A stretch of 64,000 nucleotides of DNA from Hexactinellida sp. DTS-2022 (lineage: Eukaryota > Porifera > Hexactinellida): NCBI GenBank assembly GCA_028753945.1, contig JAPNXP010000016.1:2512001-2576000 (forward strand). The letters are read 5' to 3'. Under the pieces are notes generated by a model, which was not told the origin of the DNA, did not search any database, and was given only the letters and a program-made list of their open reading frames with translations. Positions 1 to 11,154 of the stretch are shown piece after piece. Within the stretch, counting starts at the first letter, position 1, and the number at the start of each line of letters is the position of its first letter. The translations under genes were made by a program, and so were the position numbers.

Positions 1-1184
1 TTCAAACAAACAATAAATGTGTATTGTAATTATATGTAATATAAATTATATAATTGATAATAAAAATTATTTCGAAGCTTCATTACATTTTACTTTCACT
101 AAGTAATATAATCTTTGGACAGGTGCGAAGTCAGCCCTAACTATAGTGGGTGTCAAGTGCGTAGGAGTAAGTATAGCCAGCGACCCTAATGGGTGCTCAG
201 CAGAAAACCTCTTACACACTAAGAGGCCTTGTTAAATGTTAATTCAGGAGCACTTTCTATAAAAAAGGTGCTATGTAACGACTGAAAAAGAAATAGCACA
301 GTAACACATATTGACTGTGAAAGCTAACTAATATGATTACATTCTTGACTGAGCTTAGCTAAAAAGAGCACAAGCCTAGTATATTGATTATCTTTCTTTT
401 GGATACAAACAACTTGTGACCTTCATATGTTCTATATTTTGAACAGCGATTTTATTTATATTGAGCCAAAGTAAAATCCATGTTAATTTAAATATCAATT
501 ACTAAATAGCATTAATCATAGCCTATGCATTAATATATTTATTATACGTATTCTATTATTAGCCAATATATCATGTTTAAATAAAACACAAGATCTGAAA
601 AGTACATATATCAACAAAAATTGTGTTGAGTGAAAACATAAATAAATTACAACTGTTATTGAATACTCACATTGCGATACTTAATAAACAGTCGGAGAAA
701 TGCCAGCATAAACATAGAGGCAAAGTAGTCGGAAAATTCTAAACATTTGATATTTGGAATTTTTGACAAATGCCGACATACGGAGCCGGACAAATGCAGG
801 CCTCTAGTTAGTTTTTATCTCAAATAGAGATGCGTTTTTTATCTCCCAATTACTTTAATGTAATCCGGACAAACACATACCTACTCACACACACACACAC
901 TCACAAAGAACTATTGTGCTTTTAATATATATATTATTGTGGTCTGCTTAAGCACTGCCGGATTTGGTAGCCCGCGAGACCATAGGCGGGCTAACAATAG
1001 TGCATTCTTTAGGATAAGGTTATCCACCAGTTGTAATTCTGGTAGTTCAATAATTGTTTTGCTATCTCGTAACGCTTCTTATTCAAGAGGTTTTGATCCG
1101 GGGTGGCTGTCTATTAACGGCCACCCCAAATAATATTATGAGGGGCGAAACGATACCTACAGACTAGACTCAATTCACAGGTCT

Positions 1185-2600
1185 AGACTAAATTCGGTTA
1201 GCCGGGTGACCGCTTAACCGCTGCTAATATTGGTTAACTGTTACAGATTTAATTGAGCAGTTAACCGCTCTGTTAATCTAGTTAAATAATATCAATGTAA
1301 TTGCGTATATAAAACACTAATTTAAATTATATTAATTTTGTTAGAATATGGTAATCTTAAATATATGCAATTCCATATGTATGTAGTAAATTCCTATAAA
1401 CCAAGGGTGGGGTTGTTAACCGTTCTGAGGCTACAATTATTATTCGTTTTGTTTATACTACAGTGTAGGACTCAGTATTATAAAGTATTACTCCATAAGT
1501 AGTCATTAACTAATACATTTCGCAATTTGGGCAAGTTAGAAACAGTGTAGTTACAGAAAATATATAATGGGTCATTGTAGTGATGAGAAATGGATTTATG
1601 ATCATCATTTTCAACAAAATTCAGATATTTTAATTATTTATAAGTACTTCCTCGCTAATCCCAACAGAGGTGTTCCGATTTAAAAATTTCTGTTCCGATT
1701 AGTGAAGTAATACATTTTCTATTGGCCTCTATTACATGAGATTCCGATAATTTGGATCAAACTTGTCCAAAGCATTTTAATCCAACTAAACATGTAGTAT
1801 ACTACCTAATTTATTGTCTGAGACTTATTAATTTAGGATTCCATTGTAATATACGTTGGATCTCCTGTTCGGACTAGCGAGGATGTACTGTAAGATAATT
1901 TCCAAATAATACTGCTAGCTGCTGATTATCAACAGGCCGGCTAACTGGTTAACGAAATATGCAACCGCTAGCCAGCTGGTTAACAAATCCAGCCTTGTAT
2001 AAACTATAGTTAAGGGTGGGGTTGGTTAACCATTTTGAGGCCACGGTTACGATTATCTTCACACTACGGTTAACTGGTTAACCGCCACTGAAAGTTATAA
2101 CAAAATATATAGACATTTCTCAGAAAATATCTAAATTGTAGGAATGAAAAACACATTCTTTTAGCCAAGTACTCTATTAGTACAATTAACTGCGGTACAA
2201 GTTTATCACTTCAGGTTACTTCTACACTGTGTTGTCACCAAAATATATCTGTGACTATGGGTAATAAGATAAACAATCATTATATTCTGAACAAAATGCG
2301 TGCAAATTCACACTGTTATCCAATAATTTGTACTTCTAATTGTAAATTGTAATATTAACATATCGGTTAACTGATCACTAAAATCCGTAATAGTTAACCG
2401 GTATTAGCGGCGGTTAACCGAATTCAGCCTTGATTTAATATTTTCTGAAGGACGAAATGTAGCAGTAGTAAGGAATAAAAACAAAGCTGAACCTTACTAA
2501 TTATGTAGTATAAATAAATGTTCTACTGTGGTGATCAGCATGGGCGGTTGACTGGCTAACCGTGGCGAGAAATTGAATCGTAACCGTAGCCCCAGAATTT
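1185..2600. repeat. Scattered GGTTAACC-type repeat fragments
   Basis: Short segments rich in GGTTAACCG/CGGTTAACC recur at about 1185-1290, 1400-1430, 1930-2100, 2360-2430 and 2530-2600, often next to the phrase GGGTGGGGTTG. They look like degraded ends of one or more palindromic mobile elements. No coding frame is associated with them. Confidence 0.5.
1640..1893. mobile_element. Tigger-like relic, family I copy 1
   Basis: The right part (1760-1893) resembles 45760-46002: both have TCCAACTAAA-like text, a long AT tract and end in CTGTTCGGACTAGCGAGG...ACTGTA. The CAGT/ACTG end next to TA is the hallmark of Tc1/mariner (Tigger-type) non-autonomous elements. The left end is not clear. Confidence 0.5.
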
Positions 2601-2691
2601 ACCAATGAATAAAATATTGGGAACAACAAGATACTCTCCCCTGACTTGAGGGTGGGGTCGACACCTCCCTCCTGACGCTATACAGTAAGTG

Positions 2692-2836
2692 CATAGGCGT
2701 CGTAAATGCAAAGGTCAATCCTTCGGGCAGCCAGGAAATTCCGGGGAAACTCCGGGTATAGTATTAGTAGCATAAGGGCAACCCTTCCGGGCCGCCCGGA
2801 CATTTCCGGGCACCCGGGCGAGTAACGACGCCTATT
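2692..2836. mobile_element. GC-rich foldback element
   Basis: ATAGGCGTCGT at the left is matched by ACGACGCCTAT at the right, giving about 11-bp inverted ends around 120 bp of GC-rich sequence, with an internal direct echo (GGGCAGCC...CCGGGG, then GGGCCGCCCGGAC...CCGGGC). This stands out against the AT-rich surroundings and looks like a MITE. No target duplication could be fixed. Confidence 0.45.
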
Positions 2837-3225
2837 AGTAACTTAGTAAGTGGCTTAGAAATTAGTATGTATCTCAAATACAAGTGTCACTAAGTGTCTC
2901 TTTAACAACAAACAGCACTTATTTGCAAGTACATATGTAGTTAATTCTAGACTAAATTCGTATTTAGTATACTATGCAATTACTTAAAATAACCGCTAGT
3001 CTCTATGTTAATTTGGAATATTCCTTAATTTTTTTTACCTATATTGTAAATAACAACAATAAATAGACATAATAGAAATTTGTGAGTGTCAAATTCGTAT
3101 TCAGCATACTTGATTACCTAGTATTTTAACATTTGGAAGTGAACAAATAGCGGGATTAGATCTGGATATAATCAATTTATAACAACCCATAATATTTAGT
3201 TATAAATTTTCTATAAGTATTATGA

Positions 3226-3330
3226 CTCCATTTCGCCTGGTACTCAATCTCGCCTGACCCTCGCAGGCGAAATTGAGTACCAGGCGAAATTGAGACTCAA
3301 TCTCGCCTGGTACTCAATTTCGCCTGCGAC
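3226..3330. repeat. Palindromic minisatellite
   Basis: The phrase TCGCCTGGTACTCAAT(C/T)TCGCCTG appears in both orientations several times in about 100 bp, so the segment can fold into perfect hairpins. It sits at the left edge of the segment duplicated at 8.47 kb. Confidence 0.7.
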
Positions 3331-4020
3331 ATATATATCATGTCGGGTGCAAAATCTCTTAATACATTGGCTTGTGAGTTTATTATTTCAAATACTGGCT
3401 AGAATAGTAATCTTCATTGTTTGACTTGGTTAATATTGTAATAATTGAAAAATATTCAATTATTTCCGCCCGCAGTACGTATTTCTAAAAATCTGAACAA
3501 TAAGCTAGCAATGAATTTGCAACCAACCCAAAGATAGCACAGTGTGACCAAGGAATTATCCAGGAGCGCGAGACGCTCCTCTAGGCGTATGATTTGGGTA
3601 AATTATATATTTAGGAGCGCGAAAATTTTACACCTATACCATAACATAACTTAGTAAATTAGGCGTATGGAAATTTGCTTGGATCCTGAATAGGAGCATA
3701 TTCTCAAATTGCTGTATAAGACCCTGAGTGTGACCGTTGTATAAATGGTGGGAAAAATTGTTTAAATTGAAAAAAATCGCAGATATAGACATGGTTTCTC
3801 ATTCTCTATCGTTTTCAATCATAAAAATTGATAAAATCAATTTTTTCAAATTTCATGATGATGACGTGACATAAGTGACATCTGCCACTTATATGCCACC
3901 TTAATTTGAGAAGAGGAAATGTAGAATTTGGACTGTGCAAGTCAGTGTAGTAAAGTAATTCAATGTAATGTAACTTTTTGAGATAGTTGGTGAGTTATTA
4001 GCGCAAAAGAATTGCAGTAA
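3330..4020. repeat. Segmental duplication, copy 1
   Basis: This segment, starting near ATATATATCATGTC, runs in parallel with 8470-8960: TTGGCTTGTGA, TTGTTTGACTTGGT, CGCAGTACGTATTTCTAAAA, the ATGATGATGACGTGACAT block and AATTTGGACTGTGCAAGTCAG are shared in order. Copy 1 carries an extra mobile element at about 3548-3715. It lies downstream of the first NHL gene and the partner lies downstream of the third, so the duplication unit is larger than the genes. Confidence 0.75.
3548..3715. mobile_element. Non-autonomous repeat family L, copy 1
   Basis: It contains GGAATTATCCAGGAGCGC, TAGGCGTATG, CTATACC, TAAATTAGGCGTATGGAAAT and TAGGAGC. The same phrases occur in the opposite orientation at 23,137-23,290, and a fragment (CGCCTAAATCACAAATTAATGT) ends the window. 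It is absent from the matching duplicated segment near 8.65 kb, which shows a filled versus empty site. Confidence 0.65.
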
Positions 4021-4055
4021 TTTAAATATTCATGAAAAGCTTAGGTCAGTCATGG

Positions 4056-4360
4056 CCTACTATATAATACGGCTAGAAAAGTCAAGTATTTGCCATTTTA
4101 TTTCCAGGCCAGTGTTTACTTTCTAATTGCTCGTAAAATAAATTATCTATTGTCATGGAATAAACTGAACTTAGGTTTTCAAATACGCTGGAAACATCTA
4201 AAATACTTTAGAGAATGATTTCTCATCGGATTTAACCACAATGACGTAATCAAATATACATAAGTAATTTATTTTACGAGCAATTAGAAAGTAAACACTG
4301 GCCTGGAAATAAAATGGCAAATACTTGACTTATCTAGCCGTATTATATAGTAGGCCATGG
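4056..4360. repeat. Long inverted repeat (foldback MITE)
   Basis: About 95 bp starting at GGCCTACTATATAATACGGC (4052 on) is repeated almost perfectly in reverse complement at about 4265-4360, ending GCCGTATTATATAGTAGGCC. The roughly 110-bp loop between the arms is unrelated AT-rich sequence. The near-perfect arms suggest a recent foldback element. Confidence 0.8.
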
Positions 4361-4623
4361 GTCAGTATATTCGATATATGGCCTAATGTTTAGGCTGATT
4401 GATAGCTAAATATGGCTTTGAATGTTGCAAACGCTACGTAACGCAAAACCCCGAAAATTAGGCACTCCTTCCGATGTCACGATTTTTACCATTTTGTAAT
4501 TCAAAATGATTTTGTCAAATCCTTCGCTGATGAGCCCTACCTGAAATTAGAGAAACATACTTTTATCAATAACTACTACAAATAGGGTCACAGATATCTA
4601 AGTCTAGTCTAAGAATCTGTCTT

Positions 4624-5805
4624 CTAGAATATCTTGATACAGCCAAGACCGTTACAAGCCACTATTATACTGTCCTTATAGAGAGCTATAGGGCCACAAC
4701 CACTCACATCTTCGCTTCCGCTTCCACTTCCAATTACCTTCAACAGCTCTCCTTTTGGGGACATTATCCTAACACAATCCTCAAATGTGAATATAATATT
4801 TTCAGCTGCATCGAAACAGAACCATCTAATAGCACTAATGTCTCCGTACTCTGGGAGATTCCCTATGTGATCTCCTTCTCTGTTGAAGAGGTGTAATTCC
4901 TTGGACTCATCTTTAATTATAACTCTGTCTTCTTTTATGATAATTAAAGTGGGACTCTTTAAAGTTTCAGTTCCAAATTCTGTTCTATAATGGAGATTTG
5001 AGTCGAAGACACAAATTCTGTTGTTTTTCTTATCCGCTACGAATAGTTCATCTTCAGATGCAACTGCAATGCTAGTGAATATGCAAGGTTTACTATTTGA
5101 TCCTCCTGTTGCTCGTTGAATTTTTATAGATTTAAATTCATCTTTGGTTAGTTTGATTATCTCATGTTGATTATTACATATGCTAACAGTTGTCAAATAG
5201 AAATGATTCTCTGTTGTCGCAATAGCATTTATACAAAAAGATTTATTCACATTATAGGTTTGCATCAGTTGCCAGTTGGTTGTATTATATAGAGTGCCCC
5301 CATTAATCATATAAAGATGTGTATCGTCAACATGGAAATTATCTACGTTTGGCCATATGCCTTGTCTCGGAATATCAATCAAATGTCTAGCCTTTCTCTT
5401 GCTAGCATAGTCAATAGCCTTCCCTTCGTAATCCAACTTTCCCAGATTCCCAATCAATTCACTTATTATCCGAGTTTGACAAGAGAAGCGGAAGTTAGGC
5501 GGATGAATTAGGGAAGTTTTGAGATTAGATAACTGTTGGTCTATTGGACCTAGAGTGGACTGAAGAATGTTTTCCTTCTGATTAATATCTTGTAGCTGTA
5601 TACGGATATTCTCAAGCTCTTTTAATGTTTCCTCTTGAGATCTGATTTTTTCTTGAAACGTTAATTTCAATTTTCGCAATTCTTCGAGTAGTTCGTCTTT
5701 CCTGTTTCTAATGCGACCAATGAGATTATCGAATGTTTCTATTATCTGTCGTTCTACAGTCTGGAATATATCGGGATTTTCACCTTTGGGGTATTCACTT
5801 GCCAT
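4624..5805 (-). CDS. NHL-repeat coiled-coil protein, copy 1
   Basis: This 393-residue single-exon protein has a coiled coil at about residues 15-95 (heptads rich in E, K, L, e.g. RNRKDELLEELRKLKLTFQ) and a C-terminal half with beta-propeller blades of NHL type: phrases such as SIAVASEDELFVADKKNNRI, CVFDSNL and LPEYGDISAIRWFCFDAAEN. It resembles the C-terminal part of TRIM2/3-like proteins but has no RING or B-box, so it is probably an adaptor, not a ligase. I chose the ATG at 5805 (MASEYPKGENPDIF) because all three paralogues align from there; an in-frame upstream ATG at 5832 is not conserved. Substrate and partners are unknown. Confidence 0.8.
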   Translation of the reverse strand: MASEYPKGENPDIFQTVERQIIETFDNLIGRIRNRKDELLEELRKLKLTFQEKIRSQEETLKELENIRIQLQDINQKENILQSTLGPIDQQLSNLKTSLIHPPNFRFSCQTRIISELIGNLGKLDYEGKAIDYASKRKARHLIDIPRQGIWPNVDNFHVDDTHLYMINGGTLYNTTNWQLMQTYNVNKSFCINAIATTENHFYLTTVSICNNQHEIIKLTKDEFKSIKIQRATGGSNSKPCIFTSIAVASEDELFVADKKNNRICVFDSNLHYRTEFGTETLKSPTLIIIKEDRVIIKDESKELHLFNREGDHIGNLPEYGDISAIRWFCFDAAENIIFTFEDCVRIMSPKGELLKVIGSGSGSEDVSGCGPIALYKDSIIVACNGLGCIKIF

Positions 5806-5839
5806 AGTATTCATATAGATACTCAAATGCAAATTATAT

Positions 5840-6890
5840 TAATTATATTTTGACATTCTTATTGATGTGGTTGTATATTAATATGAACCTGACCAACTAT
5901 GGTATATTATCAATACTGTAAGTATGATACAACCTGGCCAACTTTGCAGCAGTTAATACAGTTAGTAGGGTTTCAACCTGACTGATTCAATAAGAAAACT
6001 AAGCATAAGTAGTTATCTTATGTTAAATTTTCTTATTAGGATGGAAATTTGAAATACTCATTGCATGCTTCCACTTTGGTTAATTAATTACGAATAAAGT
6101 TATTTAACAAATTTAAATATTTATTGTTGGCAGAAATAATCACTGATAATGACATCAAATTCAATGGGTTGGGTACAGTATTTACCTAGGAACATTATTA
6201 AGCAAATGGAATGTTATGCGGGCCAAATTAAACTTGATATTCCAAAATGAAATCACAGTCAATATACATTAATAATTCGAACTCTCAAGGGAAAATAAAT
6301 TTGATCGAATTAGCTCGAATTGAAGGATGTTTTGACTGTAATTAGAATATTCTCAACGTACCTCTAATAAATACAGTTTAGGAATCTATGGTATAATGGT
6401 CATACATTGTTCATCCCTGTCAATTTTGGACAATTTCCATATGTCGTTAAGTGGTATCATACTATTGAACTAAAGTCAGTATACACATTCAATATTAGCT
6501 CCTAACCTAATGTATATACAGTAGAACCTGTCTATACACTCACTTAGAATAGGTCCCCACATGACTTCCCATATTGTAATCAACGTGTGTATAGCGGTCA
6601 CCTGTATATAACGGCCATTTTGGCCAGTCCTTGGATGGCCATTATTAACAGGTTATATTGTATTGGGGCTGTTCAAACGTTAAGTTACGTAAACCCGAAA
6701 ATAGGCACCACTTTCCTATGGCATGCTTTTTAACCAAAAGGATGGTCAGTCACACATTGGTAACCCCCTTGGAAACGTTGGAACGGCGCTTAACCTGAAA
6801 ACAGTGGGACACTACTTCTATCAATAACTACTACAAATATGCTCACACATATCTAAGTCTAAGAACTTGTCTTCTAGAATATCTTGATAC
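5840..6890. other. Spacer between NHL copies 1 and 2
   Basis: Upstream DNA of copy 1 (TATGGTATA, ATGATACAAC, TTGCA-AGTTAATACAGTTAGTAGGGTTTCAACCTG phrases, 5880-5990) recurs upstream of copy 2 at 8150-8245, so promoters were duplicated with the genes. A CAGTAGAACCTGTCTATACAC element with inverted ends lies at about 6520-6665. Nothing else is recognisable. Confidence 0.5.
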
Positions 6891-6994
6891 ATTTGATAGC
6901 GTTACAAGCCATTATTATATTGTCCTTATATAGAGCTTATATGACCACAACCACTCACATCTTCGCTACCTTTGGTTCCTCTTCCAATTACCTT

Positions 6995-8062
6995 CTACAC
7001 TTCTCCTTTTGGGGACATTATCCTGACACTATTCTCAAATGTGTATATAATATTCTCAGCAGCATCGAAACATAACCATCTAATGGCACTAATGTCTCCG
7101 TACTCTGGGAGATTCCCTATGTGATCTCCTTCTCTGTTGAAGAGGTGTAATTCCTTGGACTCATCTTTAATTACAACTCTGTCTCCTTTTATGAGAATTA
7201 AAGTGGGACTCTTTAAAGTTTTAGTTCCAAAATCTCTTCTAAAATAGAGATTTAAGTCGAACACACAAATTCTGTTGTTATTCTGATCCGCTATGAATAG
7301 TTCATCTTCAGATGCAACTGCAATACTAATTAAAATGTGATTTTGGTAGTTTGATCCTCCTGTGTCACGTTGCTCCTTAACAGTTTGAAATACTTCTTTG
7401 GTTAGTTTGATTATCTTAGAATCAATATGATTGCTAATTGTCAAATAGAAATGATTATCTGTCGTCGCTATTGCATTTATATTATATTCATCCACATAAT
7501 ATGAATCCATTTGTTGCCAGTTGGTTATATTATACTTATGGACCATTGACCCAGTAATAATATAAAGATGCGTATCGTCGAAATGGAAATTGTGCACGTT
7601 TGACAATACTGTTTGTCTTGGCATATCAATCAAATGTCTAGCCTTGCTAGCATAGTCAATAGCCTTCTCTTCGTAATCCACCTTTCCCAGATTCCCAATC
7701 AATTCACTTATTATCCGAGTTTGACAAGATAAGTGTAAGTTAGGCGGTTGTATAATCGAAGTTTTGAGATTATATAACTGTTGGTCTATTGGGCCTAGAG
7801 TAGACTGAAGAATGTTTGAAGTCGTATTTTCTTTCTCATTAGAATCTTCTAGCTGTGTACGGATATTCTCAAGCTCTTTTAGTGTTTTCTCTTGAGATAT
7901 GATTTTTTCTTGAAATGTTAATTTCAATTTTCGCAATTCTTCGAGTAGTTCGTCTTTCCTGTTTGTAATGCGACCAATCAGATCATCAAATGTTTCTATT
8001 ATCTGTCGTTCTACCGCAAAGAATATATCGGGATTTTCACCTTTGGGGCATTGAGTTGCCAT
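6995..8062 (-). CDS. NHL-repeat coiled-coil protein, copy 2 (C-terminally truncated)
   Basis: It is a paralogue of the flanking copies with the same coiled coil (residues 15-95) and NHL-type blades (SIAVASEDELFIADQNNNRI, LPEYGDISAIRW). The frame stops right after MSPKGEV, where the other copies continue with LLKVIGSG. Beyond the stop the DNA still encodes KVIG, GSEDVSGCG in the same frame, so a nonsense change removed about the last 35-40 residues, which would form part of the last blade. Either a pseudogene in an early stage or a functional shorter form. The start at 8062 (MATQCPKGENPDIF) matches the paralogues; the frame is open upstream to 8113. Confidence 0.75.
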   Translation of the reverse strand: MATQCPKGENPDIFFAVERQIIETFDDLIGRITNRKDELLEELRKLKLTFQEKIISQEKTLKELENIRTQLEDSNEKENTTSNILQSTLGPIDQQLYNLKTSIIQPPNLHLSCQTRIISELIGNLGKVDYEEKAIDYASKARHLIDMPRQTVLSNVHNFHFDDTHLYIITGSMVHKYNITNWQQMDSYYVDEYNINAIATTDNHFYLTISNHIDSKIIKLTKEVFQTVKEQRDTGGSNYQNHILISIAVASEDELFIADQNNNRICVFDLNLYFRRDFGTKTLKSPTLILIKGDRVVIKDESKELHLFNREGDHIGNLPEYGDISAIRWLCFDAAENIIYTFENSVRIMSPKGEV

Positions 8063-8469
8063 AGAATCTTGTATATAATTCATATGCAAATTGTATAAAG
8101 TATATTTATGCATTGATTCTCATAATAGTGGTTGTGCATTAATATGAACCTGATCAACTATGGTATAATATAATACTATAAGTATGATACAACTCGACAA
8201 ACTTTGCACAGTTAATACAGTTAGTAGGGTTTCAACCTGACTGATTCAATAAAGCAACCTACACTAGATTTATTGCTTATAAATATGTATGAGTGAACTA
8301 GAAAATTATACTAACTATACTAGTTGTGTCTTATCCGTGTTTTATCCTAACAACAGAATAGTGTTTAGCACGATAATAAGTACACTCAAAGATGGGTTTG
8401 ATAAAGCAGGAAATTTATGGGTAACTTATAATGTAATTATTAGTAAATTTGAATTAGATTTTTATTAGT

Positions 8470-8960
8470 AATATATATCATGTCAGGCGTAACATCTCTT
8501 TAATATATTGGCTTGTGATTATATTATTTCACATAGAATAGTAATCTTTATTGTTTGACTTGGTATAATATTGTCATAATTGAAAAATATTAAATTAATT
8601 CCGTCCGCAGTACGTATTTCTAAAAATCTGAACAATAAGCGAGTAATTAATTTGCAACCGTAGACTGCCCAAAGACAACACAGTGTGGCCATTGCATAAA
8701 TGGTAGTCAAAATTATTCAAATTAAAAAAATCTCAGATATAGACATGGTTTCTCATTCTCAATCGTTTCAATCATAAAGTCAATTTTTTCAAATTTTATG
8801 ATGATGACGTGACATAAAATGACATATGACACTTTAATGCCACCTTACTTTAAGAAGATAAATGTAGAATTTGGACTGTGCAAGTCAGTTTAGTTTAGTA
8901 ATTCAATGTATTGTAACTTTTTGAGAAATTTGGTAGTGCTAATATAGAGTTGTGCGTATT
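8470..8960. repeat. Segmental duplication, copy 2
   Basis: It matches 3340-4010 in the same orientation (see that entry) but lacks the family L insertion. A shorter third echo (TATCATGTC...CATCTCTTTAAATAAT) begins at about 11,188, upstream of the third NHL gene, suggesting that the unit was copied more than once. The remaining spacer to 9,480 is AT-rich with no gene seen. Confidence 0.7.
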
Positions 8961-9484
8961 GTAAGGCATTAATTTTATTTTTTCGTCATCCATGATGCCA
9001 AAAGCCAAATTTTATCAATTTTTAAAATTGATATAACTTTGGTATTAGTAGGAAGAATCGTTTGAAATTTTAGAAAAAACAATATGGCTCTATGTGATGG
9101 AGTTTTTAAGCAATGCTTGCTTTCTTTGTTCGGAGCTATATATCGATTCTAAAAAAATATGTTTCATCATTTTTTTGTCAAATTTTATAGAATGTCACAA
9201 AATATTTGTGTCTTTCTAACTTCTGTTTTTAAAAAGCAAAAGAATTGTAGAAATTAAATATTCACGAAAAGCTTTGGTCAGTATTCGGTTAATGGCCTAA
9301 TGTTTAGACTTCTAGCCAGCTAAATATGGCTTTGGATCTCAGTTTAGATATAGTGTTAAGACCATTCAAACGTTAAGTCACACAAACCCCTCTTGAATTG
9401 CCCCTAAATGAAATTCTGAGATACTACTTCTATCAATAACTACTACAATATGCTCACAGATGTCTAAGTCTAAGAATCTGTCTT

Positions 9485-10696
9485 CTAGAATATCTTGATA
9501 CAGCTAAGATAACTACAAGCCACTATTATATTGTCCTTATAGATGACGATAGGACCACAACCTTTCACATCATCGCTTCCTTTGGCTCCACTTCCAATTA
9601 CCTTCAACAGCTCTCCTTTTGGGGTCATTATCCTAACACTATTCTTATACGAGAATATAATATTTTCAGCTGCATCGAAACAGAACCATCTAATGGCACT
9701 AATGTCTCCGTACTCGGGGAGATTCCCTATGTGATCTCCTTCTCTGTTGAAGAGGTGTAATTCCTTGGACTCATCTTTAATTATAACTCTGTCTCCTTTT
9801 ATGAGAATTAAAGTGGGACTCTTTAAAGTTTCAGTTCCAAATTCTGTTCTATAATGGAGATTTGAGTCGAACACACAAATTCTGTTGTTATTCCTATCCG
9901 CTATGAATAGTTCATCTTCAGATGCAACTGCAATACTAATTAATGCGCAAGGTTTACTATTTGATCTTCCTATTGCTCGTTGAGTCTTCACGGTTTTAAA
10001 TTTATCTTTAGTTAGTTTGATTATCTCGTAGTATTGATCATAGTTTAAACCAGCAAAATAGGTAGTTGTTAAATAGAAATTATTTGTTGTTGTCGCTATA
10101 GCATGTATAGTTGATTCCTTGATATTATAGGTTCGCATCAGCTGCCAGTTGGTTGTATTATACTTTGAGAGAGTGCCCCCATCAATAATATAAAGATGTG
10201 TATCGTCGATATGCAAATTATCTACTCTTGGCCATAGGCCTTGTCTCGGCATGTCAATCAAATATCTAGCCTTGCTCTTGCTAGCATAGTCAATAGCCTT
10301 CTCTTCGTAATCTAACTTTCCCAGATTCCCAATCAATTCACATATTATCCTAGTTTGACAAGAGAAGCATAAGTTAGGTGGTTGAATTAGCAAAGATTTA
10401 AGATTAGATATCTGTTGGTCCATAGGGCCTAGAGTAGACTGAAGTAAGTTTGAAGTTGTATTTTCCCTCTGATGAATTTCTTGTAGCTGTATACGAATAT
10501 TCTCAAGCTCTTTTAGTGTTCTCTCTTGAGATCTGATTTTTTCTTGAAATGTTAATTTCAATTTTCCTAATTCTTCGAATAGTTCGTCTTTCCTGTTTGT
10601 AATGCGACCAATCAGATTATCGAATGTTTCTATTATCTGTCGTTCTACCGTCAGGAATATATCGGGATTTTCATCTTTGGGATATTCAGTTGCCAT
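9485..10696 (-). CDS. NHL-repeat coiled-coil protein, copy 3
   Basis: A full-length copy of 403 residues. The N-terminal coiled coil spans about residues 12-100. Then come a Cys-containing linker (LCFSCQTRIICELIGNLGKL) and NHL-type blades with SIAVASEDELFIADRNNNRI, CVFDSNLHYRTEFGTETL and LPEYGDISAIRWFCFDAAEN. It is closer to copy 1 than to copy 2 in the last blade (LLKVIGSGAKGSDDVKGCG). No signal peptide, RING or B-box is seen, so it is presumably cytosolic. The start MATEYPKDENPDIF is the only ATG that fits the family. The function is unknown beyond a scaffold or recognition role inferred from the propeller. Confidence 0.8.
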   Translation of the reverse strand: MATEYPKDENPDIFLTVERQIIETFDNLIGRITNRKDELFEELGKLKLTFQEKIRSQERTLKELENIRIQLQEIHQRENTTSNLLQSTLGPMDQQISNLKSLLIQPPNLCFSCQTRIICELIGNLGKLDYEEKAIDYASKSKARYLIDMPRQGLWPRVDNLHIDDTHLYIIDGGTLSKYNTTNWQLMRTYNIKESTIHAIATTTNNFYLTTTYFAGLNYDQYYEIIKLTKDKFKTVKTQRAIGRSNSKPCALISIAVASEDELFIADRNNNRICVFDSNLHYRTEFGTETLKSPTLILIKGDRVIIKDESKELHLFNREGDHIGNLPEYGDISAIRWFCFDAAENIIFSYKNSVRIMTPKGELLKVIGSGAKGSDDVKGCGPIVIYKDNIIVACSYLSCIKIF

Positions 10697-11011
10697 AGCT
10701 TATAGGGGTTCAATGCAAACTTGTATGAAGTGTATCTTACCATTGCAATTAAAGTGGTTGCTTAATAAAACGGATAAGCCACCTTTCTAAGTATACTCAG
10801 TTGATTAACTTTCAATATGAATACATCTAATGGGTTGTTCACGTTACACAAATTCCAGGAAATTAGATACCCTCTCCCTATATCATGCCTTTGTACCATT
10901 TTGTAATACAAAAAGGATGGTCTGTCACACATTGGTAGACCCCCCCCCCTTGGGCGTTACGTAACGTTTGAACAAACCTCCTTTAGTTGACAATGCATAC
11001 GTCTGTATTTA

Positions 11012-11154
11012 CAGTCGAAACCGGTTTTTCTAACTAACTATTTATTCGAAATTCCATTTTGTTATATTTCAATGGTTTATTCTAACTATCGGATTGTTCA
11101 ATTACTTATTTCCATGCAAAGAATTATTAGTTAGAAAAACCCGGTTTTAACTAT
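11012..11154. mobile_element. Tigger-like MITE, family G copy 1
   Basis: It starts CAGTCGAAACCGGTTTTTCTAAC and ends AAAACCCGGTTTTAACT, with ATTAGTTAG and TTCTAACTA phrases inside. A second copy lies at about 60,256-60,421 (CAGTTCAAACCGG...ACACCGGTTTCGACG). Confidence 0.65.

Larger units (their letters stand above)
1..4620. other. Gene-free repeat-rich spacer
   Basis: I see no convincing coding region here. The stretch holds a short AC microsatellite (about 885-903), GGTTAACC-rich repeats, a Tigger-like relic, a GC-rich foldback, a palindromic minisatellite, a segment duplicated near 8.5 kb and a long inverted repeat, listed separately. A 64-codon open frame at 939-1133 has no ATG-led conserved motif and lies in a GC-richer patch (about 945-1130) that may be a mobile-element fragment I do not recognise. 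Confidence 0.6.

Noticed and set aside
939-1133. 64-codon open frame in a GC-richer patch
   Set aside because: It has no recognisable domain or promoter and sits in repeat-rich DNA; more likely part of an unrecognised mobile element.
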